Source of the DNA: Solimonas soli DSM 21787
GTDB lineage: Bacteria > Pseudomonadota > Gammaproteobacteria > Nevskiales > Nevskiaceae
Reading direction: 5' to 3'
Length of the DNA: 52,564 bases
Assembly: GCF_000474945.1 (NCBI RefSeq)
Contig: NZ_KI440840.1
Coordinates: forward strand, 24,074-76,637
The position numbers and the translations under genes are program-made. Positions 9,009-16,117 of this stretch are shown one piece after another (positions within the stretch are counted from its first letter, which is position 1; each line of letters starts with the position of its first letter). The notes beneath the pieces are model-generated. The model was given only the letters and a program-made list of their open reading frames with translations. It was not told the origin of the DNA and did no database searches.

Positions 9009-9233
9009 GACTAATGTCGCCCGACGCGGGCCCGCCTGCCCCGAACTTCGACTCAAGCAAGTATTCCTTTCCATTCAATGTGCTCCAGGCGTCATCGGGA
9101 TCGTTCGCTGTCCGGGGATGCGGACTTGTCCAAGCGTCTGCACGCAGCGCAAAGCACTATGCACTGGCGGACATGCAGCGATACCGGATTCGAAACAGAC
9201 TGCGTCGGGATCAGTGCATCCGGAGAGCAGGAG

Positions 9234-10658
9234 ATGACGAAAATAATTGAAGCCGACTACGTGGTCGCTGGCGCGGGCGGCGTCGGGATGGCCTTTGTGG
9301 ATGAAATCATCACCCACAGTGATGCGAGCGTGGCGATCATCGACCGGAAGCACCGGCCAGGCGGACACTGGAACGACGCGTATCCCTTCGTGCGCCTGCA
9401 TCAGACGTCCACCTGTTACGGCGTGAATTCGACTGACATGGGTGGTCATGGCATTGATCAGGTCGGGCTGAACAAGGGGTGCTACGAGCTGGCAAGCGGC
9501 AGCGAAGTCGTTGCCTATTTCGACACAGTGATGCGAAAACGCTTCCTGCCGTCCGGTCGCGTCCAGTACTTCCCGCTGTGCGAGTACAACAAGTCGGACG
9601 ATACCGCGGTGTCTCTCACCTGCGGCGAGAAATACGAATTCCGTGCCAGGAAGAAGTTCGTCGATGCCACGTACCTGAATGTCACGGTCCCGTCTCAGCG
9701 GGATCCTGATTTCGAAGTCAAGGACGGTGTCCGCGCGGTGGCGGTCAATGAACTTCCGAAGGTTATTACGGAGCATCGAAATTTCGTTATCGTCGGCTCC
9801 GGCAAGACGGGTATGGATGCCGTCCTGTTCCTGCTCACGAACAGAGTCGATCCGGAACGCATCACGTGGGTCATGCCCTCGGACGCCTGGATGTTCAGCC
9901 GCTTCGACGTCAACCCCGGACGCAAGTTCAGCGATCCGATCACGCAGTACGCGATCGGCGTGCTGCAGTGCGCGCTGGATGCAAAAGATTACGATGACTA
10001 CTTCGCGCGCTTGGTCGAGCGAAACTTGGTAATGCAGCTCGACCCAGCGGTCAAGCCGAAGCGCTGGCGCTGTGCGACGTTCACGCCGATGGAGCTCGAA
10101 CAGCTGCGCCGGGTCAAGAATATCGTCCGTAAGGGCTATCTCGAGGCCGCATCTTCCACCGTGATGAAAATGTCGAACGGCACGCACCCGACACCCGCGG
10201 GCGCGGTGTTCGTCGATTGCGCAGCCGATGGGCTGCCTAAGGTGCCGATGGTCAAGGTGTTCAACGGACATCGCATAACCCTGCAGACTGTACGCATGTG
10301 CCAGCAGGTATACAGCGCCGGCTTTATCGGCAATGTCGAATGCAATGTTCATGCGAGCGAAGCTCGCAAGAACGAGCTTACGCAGCCGGTCCCGCTTCCG
10401 TATACGGACGCTGACTATCTGCGTTGCGCGATCCAGAACAGCCTGAATATGGCCATCTGGCTGACCGAACCGGCGGTCGTCAAATGGATTAACGAATCGC
10501 GTATCGACCTGTTCAGCCCGTATCTTGACTTCGATTCTCCCGAGGGAATCGCCAATATCCGGGCAATGGGCGATCTCATCCAGAAGGCCGTGCCGAAGAT
10601 GCAGGCTTTGCTGGAAAGCCGCAGAGAATCAGCAGCGGCGGAGCTGGCCGACGCATAA
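9234..10658 (+). CDS. FAD/NAD(P)-binding flavin monooxygenase-like oxidoreductase
   Basis: A 474-aa flavoprotein. The N-terminal Rossmann fold has VVAGAGGVGMAFVDEI and an acidic strand end IIDRKHRPGGHWND, typical for FAD binding in FMO-like and pyridine-nucleotide oxidoreductases. A second dinucleotide motif, VIVGSGKTGMDAV near residue 183, should bind NAD(P)H. I do not see the Baeyer-Villiger FxGxxxHxxxW fingerprint, so it is not a typical BVMO. There is no signal peptide. It stands alone, with a putative terminator 60 nt downstream and no operon partner. The ATG at 9234 has a GGAGAGCAGGAG stretch just upstream. By hand count, 10 of its first 41 codons end in A/T, unlike the genes to its left. 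The substrate is unknown. Confidence 0.75.
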   Translation: MTKIIEADYVVAGAGGVGMAFVDEIITHSDASVAIIDRKHRPGGHWNDAYPFVRLHQTSTCYGVNSTDMGGHGIDQVGLNKGCYELASGSEVVAYFDTVMRKRFLPSGRVQYFPLCEYNKSDDTAVSLTCGEKYEFRARKKFVDATYLNVTVPSQRDPDFEVKDGVRAVAVNELPKVITEHRNFVIVGSGKTGMDAVLFLLTNRVDPERITWVMPSDAWMFSRFDVNPGRKFSDPITQYAIGVLQCALDAKDYDDYFARLVERNLVMQLDPAVKPKRWRCATFTPMELEQLRRVKNIVRKGYLEAASSTVMKMSNGTHPTPAGAVFVDCAADGLPKVPMVKVFNGHRITLQTVRMCQQVYSAGFIGNVECNVHASEARKNELTQPVPLPYTDADYLRCAIQNSLNMAIWLTEPAVVKWINESRIDLFSPYLDFDSPEGIANIRAMGDLIQKAVPKMQALLESRRESAAAELADA

Positions 10659-11046
10659 TCGGCGCCTCAGACCGGCGAAGTCCTCGGGAGCAGCGTCGCG
10701 CTGTCATGGCGAGCAATATGAGCACGCGCAGCTTGCTCGGCGTGTGCTCGTTTTTCTGAAAATCGGCAGAATTTGCCGTCGCGCTCTTCGATCGGAGCAA
10801 ATGCGCGACACTCGAGCATGCCGGCGCCTCACCGACCGCGGCCGCTACGCACGCGGGTGCCGCTTATCGGCGAGACGCCGGTCACTCGAAACCGGGGTCT
10901 CCCCAGAAGCGCCTGAGCCCTTGAGGGCCTTTGCGAGCAGATTTTAAGAAACAAGAGCTACGGCACATGACGCTGGATGCGGGCAACCTGGCGGCTGGTG
11001 CAATACAAGCTGCGACGGCGAGCTCCTTGCGCCTGTGGCGAGGTGC
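10659..11046. other. intergenic region between convergent genes
   Basis: About 390 nt between the flavoprotein gene and the 3' end of the leftward alkane operon. It contains a stem followed by a T-run (10720-10755). I see no other gene, repeat or RNA in it. Confidence 0.6.
10720..10755 (+). terminator. putative rho-independent terminator
   Basis: GAGCACGC (10720-10727) can pair with GCGTGTGCTC (10740-10749), with a 2-nt bulge, and is followed by GTTTTT. It lies 61 nt past the stop of the flavoprotein gene, the expected place for its transcript end. The loop is fairly long (12 nt), so confidence is moderate. Confidence 0.5.
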
Positions 11047-11769
11047 CTACCTGAAAGGAAGGAAGCGTGCGGTTCTCCTCGTGTAGCGGAGATAGGCCTC
11101 ACCGAGATCTCCACTCAGGTCCTTTTCCTCGAAGTGAACACCGACGAGGATGTAGACGGTGAAGCCGAGCGCGAGCAGCAGATGGCCGGCGGTCATGGCT
11201 GGCGTCGCCCAGACCGCGATCAGAACGCCCGACATCATGGGATGCCGAATCCAGCGATATAGCCACTTCTCCTCGAATGGCACGGGCATGTAGCGGCGTC
11301 GCACGCTGTACAGATAAACCTGCCGGAGCCCGAAAAGATCGAAGTGGTTCGTCATGAACGTGGCGAGCAACACCAGTAGCCAGCCGCCCGCGCTGATGGC
11401 GTACATCGCTGTCTTCGCCAAGGGCTGGTCGATTTGCCAGATCGTGCCGGGGATCGGCTGCCATCCGTGAATCAGGGCCACGAACGCGAGGCTCGTTGCC
11501 AGCACGTAGGTGCTGCGTTCGATGCACGCCGGCACGAGCAGGCTCCACCACGCCTTGAATCGCCGCCGTGCCATGACGCTGTGCTGGACGCCGAACAAGC
11601 CGATCAGGGCCGAGTCGATCAGCACGGCGCGGGCGAGGGGAGGCGGAGCGCCGGAGTTCACCGTTTTTTCGACGAGGAATCCTTCCAGGAAGCCGATGAA
11701 GTACAGAAGCACCTGGGCGAACACCGCATAGCAGGCGACGCCGTACAGCAGGACCAGCAGGCGCTTCAT
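11047..11769 (-). CDS. mddA: MddA-like methanethiol S-methyltransferase (NnrU/isoprenylcysteine methyltransferase superfamily)
   Basis: A 240-aa integral membrane protein with five or six hydrophobic helices. It matches the MddA pattern: N-terminal LLYGVACY, FGVQHSVMARRRFKAWW, PACIERSTYVL, TNHFDLFGLRQVYL, then YRWIRHPMMSGVL and the closing ILVGVHFEEKDL with GEAYLRYTRR. MddA enzymes methylate methanethiol with S-adenosylmethionine to give dimethyl sulfide; the RHPM and EEKDL segments form the SAM site of this superfamily. The GGAAC stretch upstream supports the ATG at 11769. It is the last gene of the alkane operon, 49 nt after a rubredoxin gene, an unusual setting. Another small-molecule methyltransferase activity remains possible. 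Confidence 0.75.
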   Translation of the reverse strand: MKRLLVLLYGVACYAVFAQVLLYFIGFLEGFLVEKTVNSGAPPPLARAVLIDSALIGLFGVQHSVMARRRFKAWWSLLVPACIERSTYVLATSLAFVALIHGWQPIPGTIWQIDQPLAKTAMYAISAGGWLLVLLATFMTNHFDLFGLRQVYLYSVRRRYMPVPFEEKWLYRWIRHPMMSGVLIAVWATPAMTAGHLLLALGFTVYILVGVHFEEKDLSGDLGEAYLRYTRRTARFLPFR

Positions 11770-11818
11770 TGTTCGTTCCTTTCGTATATCCGGATGTTGC
11801 TGCGCTTGCCCATCGTCC

Positions 11819-12022
11819 TCAGCCGAAGATTTCGACCATGAGGAAGTCCGACTTGGGCGCGCCGCAGTCGCGGCAGGTCCACGAATCGGGAATGTCCTCC
11901 CAGCGTGTACCCGGAGGAATGTCCTCGTCCGGTAGGCCGAGCTCTTCATCGTAGATGAACTCACAGACCACGCACTGCCATTTCCTGAACAAAGCGGTTC
12001 CTTGTCGTTCCGAATGTTTCAC
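11819..12022 (-). CDS. rubredoxin, AlkG2-type
   Basis: A 67-aa rubredoxin, a one-iron electron carrier. The FeS4 cysteines are in WQCVVCEFIYDE and WTCRDCGAPKSDF, and the spacing between the last cysteine and the DF pair is the normal one, as in the AlkG2 group able to feed electrons to alkane hydroxylases. The start is GTG at 12022, five bases after the dehydrogenase stop, so translation is probably coupled. An upstream extension in frame reads through the dehydrogenase gene and is not real. No rubredoxin reductase gene is present in the window, so electrons must come from a reductase encoded elsewhere. Confidence 0.88.
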   Translation of the reverse strand: MKHSERQGTALFRKWQCVVCEFIYDEELGLPDEDIPPGTRWEDIPDSWTCRDCGAPKSDFLMVEIFG

Positions 12023-12026
12023 GGCT

Positions 12027-14186
12027 TCACTTTCTCGAAGCGGCGCCGGCGTTTTCTGCGGCCTGGATATGCGCGCGGCTGATGACATAGGCACGGATCG
12101 CCTCGATCTCTTCCGGCGTGAAGTTTTCCTTGAAGCCGACCATGCCCCGGGCCGACAGAACGCCGTCGGACACGATGCCGTCCCAATAGGCCTTGTTCGC
12201 GATGGCGACGGAGTAGCGCAGGTCGGGCGCGATGCCGCCGCTGACGGCACCGCTGCCATGACATACCACGCAGGTGCGATCGTATGCCTTCCGGCCCAGT
12301 GCGATGGTCGCAGCGTCGCCGATTTGCGGTGGCGTCTGCAGCGGTTTGGGCGTTTCCGGCGCGGGAGCGGGCAGCCGCTTGTCGCCTCCTAGGGAGAAAG
12401 TCAGGACGCGGCTGCGATTGGGCACTGGTCCTTTTTCGCCCCACGACAAGCCACCCACGAGCAGGGGGAACGCGCCGCCCCAGCCCGCCACCAGCGTCAC
12501 GTATTGCTTGCCGTCTTTCGCCCAGGTGATCGGCGGCGCGATGACGCCGGTCTGCACGTCGTAGGACCACAGCTTCTCGCCGGTCCTTGCGTCGTAGGCA
12601 TTGAACATGCAGCCGCCGTCGCCCTCGAAGACCAGGTTGCCCGAGGTCGACAGCAGTCCGCCGTTCCAGGCGCTCGGCTGCGGCACCCGCCATACTTCCT
12701 TTTGCGACTTCGGGTCCCAGGCGATCAGATAGCCCTTCACCGACTTGCGCACGGCCGCCTTGACCTGCGGATCGTCCGGCAGGTTGAGTGCGCCGAGATC
12801 GACGCCGAGGTTCACGCCCTTGGGCTTGGGCGCGAACGTCGGATCGACGACATACGGGAAGCCCAGCTCGTAGGCGGGGATGTAGACGTAGCCCGTGTCC
12901 GGGTTGTAGGCCATTGGCATCCAGTCGTGCGCGCCCAGCGCGCCGGGCATCGCCAGCCAAGGCTTGCCGGTCTTGGCGTAGTCCGCGTCCGGATTGAAGA
13001 TGGGGCGGCCGGTCGCCTTGTCGATGCCCTTGGCCCAGTTCACTGGCACGTAGGGCGCCGCCGAGATGAGCTTGCCGGTGACGCGATCGAGCACGTAGAA
13101 GAAGCCGTTCTTCGGCGCCTGCATCAGCACCTTGCGCATCTGCCCCTCGATCTTCAGGTCCGCGAGGATCATGTGGCTGGTCGCCACGTAATCCCATTGA
13201 TCGCCGGGTGTCTCCTGGTAATGCCAGACGTATTGGCCCGTTTCGGGACGCAGGGCGACGATGGAAGCCAGGAACAGGTTGTCGCCGCCGCCGGCGCTGC
13301 GCAGGGTGCGCCGCCAGTACGATCCGTTGCCCACGCCGATGTAGAGCAGATCGAGTTCGGGATCGTAGGCCATGGAGTCCCAGACCGTGCCGCCGCCGCC
13401 GCCGTTCTTCCACCATTCGCCGCTCCAGGTGTCGGACACCTTGGCGAGGATTTCGTCGGATGCGGCACCGTCCTTCACGCCCGGCTCGCCCGGCACCGTG
13501 TAGAAGCGCCAGACCAGCTTGCCGGTGTCGGCATCGTAGGCCGACAAATAGCCGCGCACGCCGAATTCCGCGCCGCCGTTGCCTATCAGCACGCGGCCTT
13601 TGACGACGCGCGGCGCGCCGGTGATGGTGTAGTTCCTCGACCGATCGACCGTGACGGTCGACCACAGCATCTTGCCGCTTCGGGCATCGAGCCCGATCAG
13701 GCGGCCGTCGAGCGTGCCGACGAAGACCTTGCCGCCCCAGTAGGCCACGCCGCGATTGACGACGTCGCAGCATGCCTTTACGGCGGTCTCGCCGGGAACT
13801 TGCGGATCGTAAGACCAGAGCAGTCTTCCGGACACGGCATCGAAGGCGAACACCTTGGACCAGGCGCTCGTCGTATAGAGCGTGCCGTCCACGACCAGGG
13901 GCGTTGCCTCCTGTCCGCGCCGCGTGTCGAGATCGTAGGACCAGGCGAGGCCCAGCTTGCCGACGTTGCCCGCGTCGATCTGCTTCAGCGGACTGTGCCG
14001 AGTCTCGTCATAGCCGCGCCCATGACTGAGCCAATTGTCCGCATCCGAAGCCGCCGAAGCGATGCGGCGCGCATCGTTGCTGGCGGCCGCGGTCACCGCC
14101 GCATCGGCATCGGGATCGCGGGATCGCTGGCATGCGGCTAGAAGCGCAACAGCCAGCACCAATGTGAATCGGGGAATGCTTTTCAT
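12027..14186 (-). CDS. PQQ-dependent quinohaemoprotein alcohol dehydrogenase, lipoprotein
   Basis: A 719-aa periplasmic alcohol dehydrogenase. The signal peptide ends in LLAAC with Cys19 as probable lipid anchor. An eight-bladed propeller follows with repeated W-motifs such as TGKLVWRFY and TGEKLWSYD. The vicinal disulfide pair is at Cys139-Cys140 (VKACCDVVNRG), the hallmark of PQQ-ADHs. A C-terminal cytochrome c domain carries CVVCH. The PGDQWDYVAT segment has Val two residues after the catalytic-type Asp, where lanthanide enzymes carry Asp, so a calcium-dependent type is expected. In this operon it most likely oxidises alcohols made by AlkB to aldehydes. It lies 120 nt after the first rubredoxin gene. 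Confidence 0.92.
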   Translation of the reverse strand: MKSIPRFTLVLAVALLAACQRSRDPDADAAVTAAASNDARRIASAASDADNWLSHGRGYDETRHSPLKQIDAGNVGKLGLAWSYDLDTRRGQEATPLVVDGTLYTTSAWSKVFAFDAVSGRLLWSYDPQVPGETAVKACCDVVNRGVAYWGGKVFVGTLDGRLIGLDARSGKMLWSTVTVDRSRNYTITGAPRVVKGRVLIGNGGAEFGVRGYLSAYDADTGKLVWRFYTVPGEPGVKDGAASDEILAKVSDTWSGEWWKNGGGGGTVWDSMAYDPELDLLYIGVGNGSYWRRTLRSAGGGDNLFLASIVALRPETGQYVWHYQETPGDQWDYVATSHMILADLKIEGQMRKVLMQAPKNGFFYVLDRVTGKLISAAPYVPVNWAKGIDKATGRPIFNPDADYAKTGKPWLAMPGALGAHDWMPMAYNPDTGYVYIPAYELGFPYVVDPTFAPKPKGVNLGVDLGALNLPDDPQVKAAVRKSVKGYLIAWDPKSQKEVWRVPQPSAWNGGLLSTSGNLVFEGDGGCMFNAYDARTGEKLWSYDVQTGVIAPPITWAKDGKQYVTLVAGWGGAFPLLVGGLSWGEKGPVPNRSRVLTFSLGGDKRLPAPAPETPKPLQTPPQIGDAATIALGRKAYDRTCVVCHGSGAVSGGIAPDLRYSVAIANKAYWDGIVSDGVLSARGMVGFKENFTPEEIEAIRAYVISRAHIQAAENAGAASRK

Positions 14187-14306
14187 GAGGGTATTTCCAA
14201 GCGAGCGGTGCTGGCCGTGCCGCGGGCACGGGCGCATGAAGACCAGGGAAAGCACATCCGAAGCCCGATGCCATCGTGCCGGACTCGAATCTGCAAGGGG
14301 CCTTGC

Positions 14307-14492
14307 CTAGCGGCTCTCCGCCGGCGGCGGCTCCAGCTTCACGAAGTCCACCTTGTCTCTGACCGCGCAATCCGCGCAGGCCCAGTCGTCGGGAACTTTC
14401 GACCATAGCGTTCCCGGTGGAAAACCCTCGTGCTCGTCGCCGGCGCTTTCGTCGTAGACATATCCGCATCCCGGACATTGATAACGTGCCAT
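14307..14492 (-). CDS. rubredoxin, AlkG1-like with extra residue
   Basis: A 61-aa rubredoxin directly behind alkB (26-nt gap). The cysteines are in YQCPGCGYVYDE and WACADCAVRDKVDF. Compared with the standard form, the segment after the second Cys pair is one residue longer, contains an arginine and lacks the usual Gly after the last Cys. That is the sign reported for AlkG1-type rubredoxins, which did not support alkane hydroxylase activity in complementation work. Its job beside AlkB is therefore less clear than that of the second rubredoxin in the same operon. Confidence 0.88.
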   Translation of the reverse strand: MARYQCPGCGYVYDESAGDEHEGFPPGTLWSKVPDDWACADCAVRDKVDFVKLEPPPAESR

Positions 14493-14518
14493 GGTCTTCT
14501 CCTCCTGTCGGCGGGCTC

Positions 14519-15694
14519 TCAGGCTCCTGCCTTGCCGTAGCGCGCGAGAATCTTTTGCCGCTTCGATGGCTGGATGTTCACCTTCGTGATGTCGCCGCCA
14601 TAGACCGCCAGCACGCGAGGGTCCATGAGCGCGCGCCACAGAGGCGGGAAGTAGGCCAGCGTGAAGCAGAGCGGGTAACCGCCGGGAAGCTCAGGAGCGC
14701 GGTCGGTGCGCAGCGCCTGATAGCAGCGCGTCGGGCGTGCGTGATGATCGGAATGACGCTGCAGGTGATACAGCATCAAATTCGAAATCAGATGGTTCGC
14801 ATTCCAGGAATGCTCCGGCCGGCACCGCTCGTAGCGGCCGTCGGGCAGCTTCTGGCGCAGCAGGCCGTAGTGCTCTATGTAGTTCGAGGTCGAAAGGAAC
14901 TGCCATCCCCAGAACGTCGAAATGACGATGAACGGGATTACGATCGGTCCGAAGAACGCAAGGGCGGCGCCATAGAGGACCAGCGTGATGGCGAACGATT
15001 GCAGCAACTCGTTCTTGAAACTGAACACGCTGCGGCCCTGCCTGGCGAGCCGTACCTTCTCGTCGTGCCAGGCTCGCTTCATCGCGCCGGGGATCTCGCG
15101 CTGGACGAATTCGTAAAGCGTTTCGCCGAAGCGCGATGTGGCGGGGTCATCCGGCGTAGCGACGTCCTTGTGATGGCCGCGATTGTGCTCGGCCGAGAAA
15201 TGGCCGTAGGCCGGAACGGCGAGTACGATCTGCGCGAGCCGCTTTTCGAAGCGGGTGTTCTTGTGGCCGATCTCGTGCCCGACCACGAGCGCGAGACCAT
15301 TGGTCAGCGAGACCCCGAGCGACACACCCAGATATCCGATCCAGCCATAGTGCTGCGTGGAGACGGCCCAGGCGCCCACGATCCAGCTGACGTAGAACAG
15401 CGGAACGGAGAGATAGGCCAGTGCCTTGTAGTAACCGTCGGCTTCCAGGCCGGGCACTGCGGCGTCAGGAGGATTGCTCTCGTCACGGCCGACCAGCGCA
15501 TCCGCGATCGGCAAAAAGACATACCACAGGAACGGCGTGAACCAAGTCCATCCTATCTGTCCTGTGGTCTTTGCCAGCCAGATGCCGATGGTAGGCGATA
15601 CAGCGACGAACAGCGGCAGCCACCACCAGTAGCGCTTGCTGTCTCGATACGTGGTCGGCTCCGATGCCGACGTCGTGGGCATTGTGCTGCTCAT
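14519..15694 (-). CDS. alkB: alkane 1-monooxygenase AlkB
   Basis: A 391-aa integral-membrane non-haem di-iron hydroxylase that converts n-alkanes to 1-alkanols using O2 and electrons from rubredoxin. All histidine motifs are present: HEIGH at 140-144, EHNRGHH at 169-175, NYIEHYG at 271-277 and LQRHSDHHA at 311-319. About six hydrophobic segments lie between residues 22 and 260. Length and motif spacing are normal for the family. It is the second gene of a leftward operon, 24 nt after a 58-aa ORF and 26 nt before a rubredoxin gene. The divergent AlkS-like regulator suggests alkane induction. Chain-length range cannot be told here. Confidence 0.96.
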   Translation of the reverse strand: MSSTMPTTSASEPTTYRDSKRYWWWLPLFVAVSPTIGIWLAKTTGQIGWTWFTPFLWYVFLPIADALVGRDESNPPDAAVPGLEADGYYKALAYLSVPLFYVSWIVGAWAVSTQHYGWIGYLGVSLGVSLTNGLALVVGHEIGHKNTRFEKRLAQIVLAVPAYGHFSAEHNRGHHKDVATPDDPATSRFGETLYEFVQREIPGAMKRAWHDEKVRLARQGRSVFSFKNELLQSFAITLVLYGAALAFFGPIVIPFIVISTFWGWQFLSTSNYIEHYGLLRQKLPDGRYERCRPEHSWNANHLISNLMLYHLQRHSDHHARPTRCYQALRTDRAPELPGGYPLCFTLAYFPPLWRALMDPRVLAVYGGDITKVNIQPSKRQKILARYGKAGA

Positions 15695-15718
15695 CTTTTC
15701 CTCCGGTAAAAATGCACG

Positions 15719-15895
15719 TTAGCGTTGAATGGCCAGTTCAGCGGCCGGCGTGACGTTCGAGTCGACCGGCACGCCTCCGACCGATCGATATGGCGGACGC
15801 GCAATAGCCATGGCGCCGTCCCTTCGCGGTACGCTCGGCCTCACTCCGAAGTGCACCTCGAACATCCCTATCTCGACCTGGTTCACGACTGCCAT
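15719..15895 (-). CDS. 58-aa protein of unknown function, first gene of alk operon
   Basis: A small ORF that I do not recognise. Its ATG at 15895 has an almost ideal ribosome-binding site (AAGGAGGAG, about 6 nt upstream), and it ends 24 nt before alkB. Translation begins MAVVNQVEIGMFEVHFGVRP and ends AAELAIQR; there are no cysteines, no membrane segment and no signal peptide. It could be a true small protein or a leader peptide coupling translation to alkB. The EVHF stretch is faintly like the EV-Y region of PqqA, but the glutamate/tyrosine pair needed for a PQQ precursor is absent, so I reject that reading. Confidence 0.55.
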   Translation of the reverse strand: MAVVNQVEIGMFEVHFGVRPSVPRRDGAMAIARPPYRSVGGVPVDSNVTPAAELAIQR

Positions 15896-15927
15896 AAACT
15901 CTCCTCCTTCGTGTTGTCGGCCCGGGC

Positions 15928-15957
15928 GAGGCAAGCGCAGTGCACGGTGCTTGCCTC
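15928..15957 (-). promoter_or_regulatory. 9-bp inverted repeat in the alk operon leader or promoter
   Basis: GAGGCAAGC (15928-15936) and GCTTGCCTC (15949-15957) are exact reverse complements with a 12-nt spacer that contains GTGCAC. It sits 33 nt upstream of the first ORF of the alk operon, between that operon and the divergent AlkS-like gene. It may be an operator for a dimeric regulator, or a hairpin at the 5' end of the alk mRNA. Confidence 0.5.
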
Positions 15958-16043
15958 ATCGCGACTGCAGCCGATCGTGCGGCGGCGGCTGCGTGGCCCG
16001 GAATCGTTTGACGCTAAGATAGAGGCGGTCCTTTCGTGAAAAA

Positions 16044-16059
16044 CCGATCGAAAGATCGG
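16044..16059. promoter_or_regulatory. short hairpin upstream of the alkS-like gene
   Basis: CCGATC, loop GAAA, GATCGG: a perfect 6-bp stem closed by a GNRA-type tetraloop, 58 nt upstream of the regulator's ATG. In the transcript it would be a stable leader hairpin. Function is unknown; it could also be half of a protein-binding site. Confidence 0.35.
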
Positions 16060-16117
16060 GTCCGGCCGGCCTTGGAGCACGTTGAATAGGGCACGCCTTG
16101 AGCAGCCGTAGAGCACC

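Larger units (their letters stand above)
8878..9233. other. intergenic region with two hairpin repeats, left edge of catabolic region
   Basis: This 356-nt gap holds two strong palindromes (8911-8930 and 8987-9008) and no convincing gene. Open frames here are short and share no protein-like pattern. The region separates very GC-rich host-style genes on the left from genes with more A/T-ending codons on the right, so it is a candidate boundary. A purine-rich ribosome-binding stretch closes it in front of the ATG at 9234. Confidence 0.6.

Noticed and set aside
12027-14186. Lanthanide-dependent type for the PQQ alcohol dehydrogenase
   Set aside because: The residue two positions after the catalytic-type Asp in QWDYVAT is Val, not the Asp that marks lanthanide enzymes.
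15719-15895. PqqA-like precursor peptide upstream of alkB, suggested by the nearby PQQ enzyme
   Set aside because: The conserved Glu-x3-Tyr pair of PqqA is missing and the peptide is too long; there are no pqq genes in the window.
15896-16117. Sigma-54 promoter for the alk operon
   Set aside because: No GG-N10-GC pair with adequate flanking consensus was found in this gap on the minus strand; an AlkS-like activator works with ordinary RNA polymerase.
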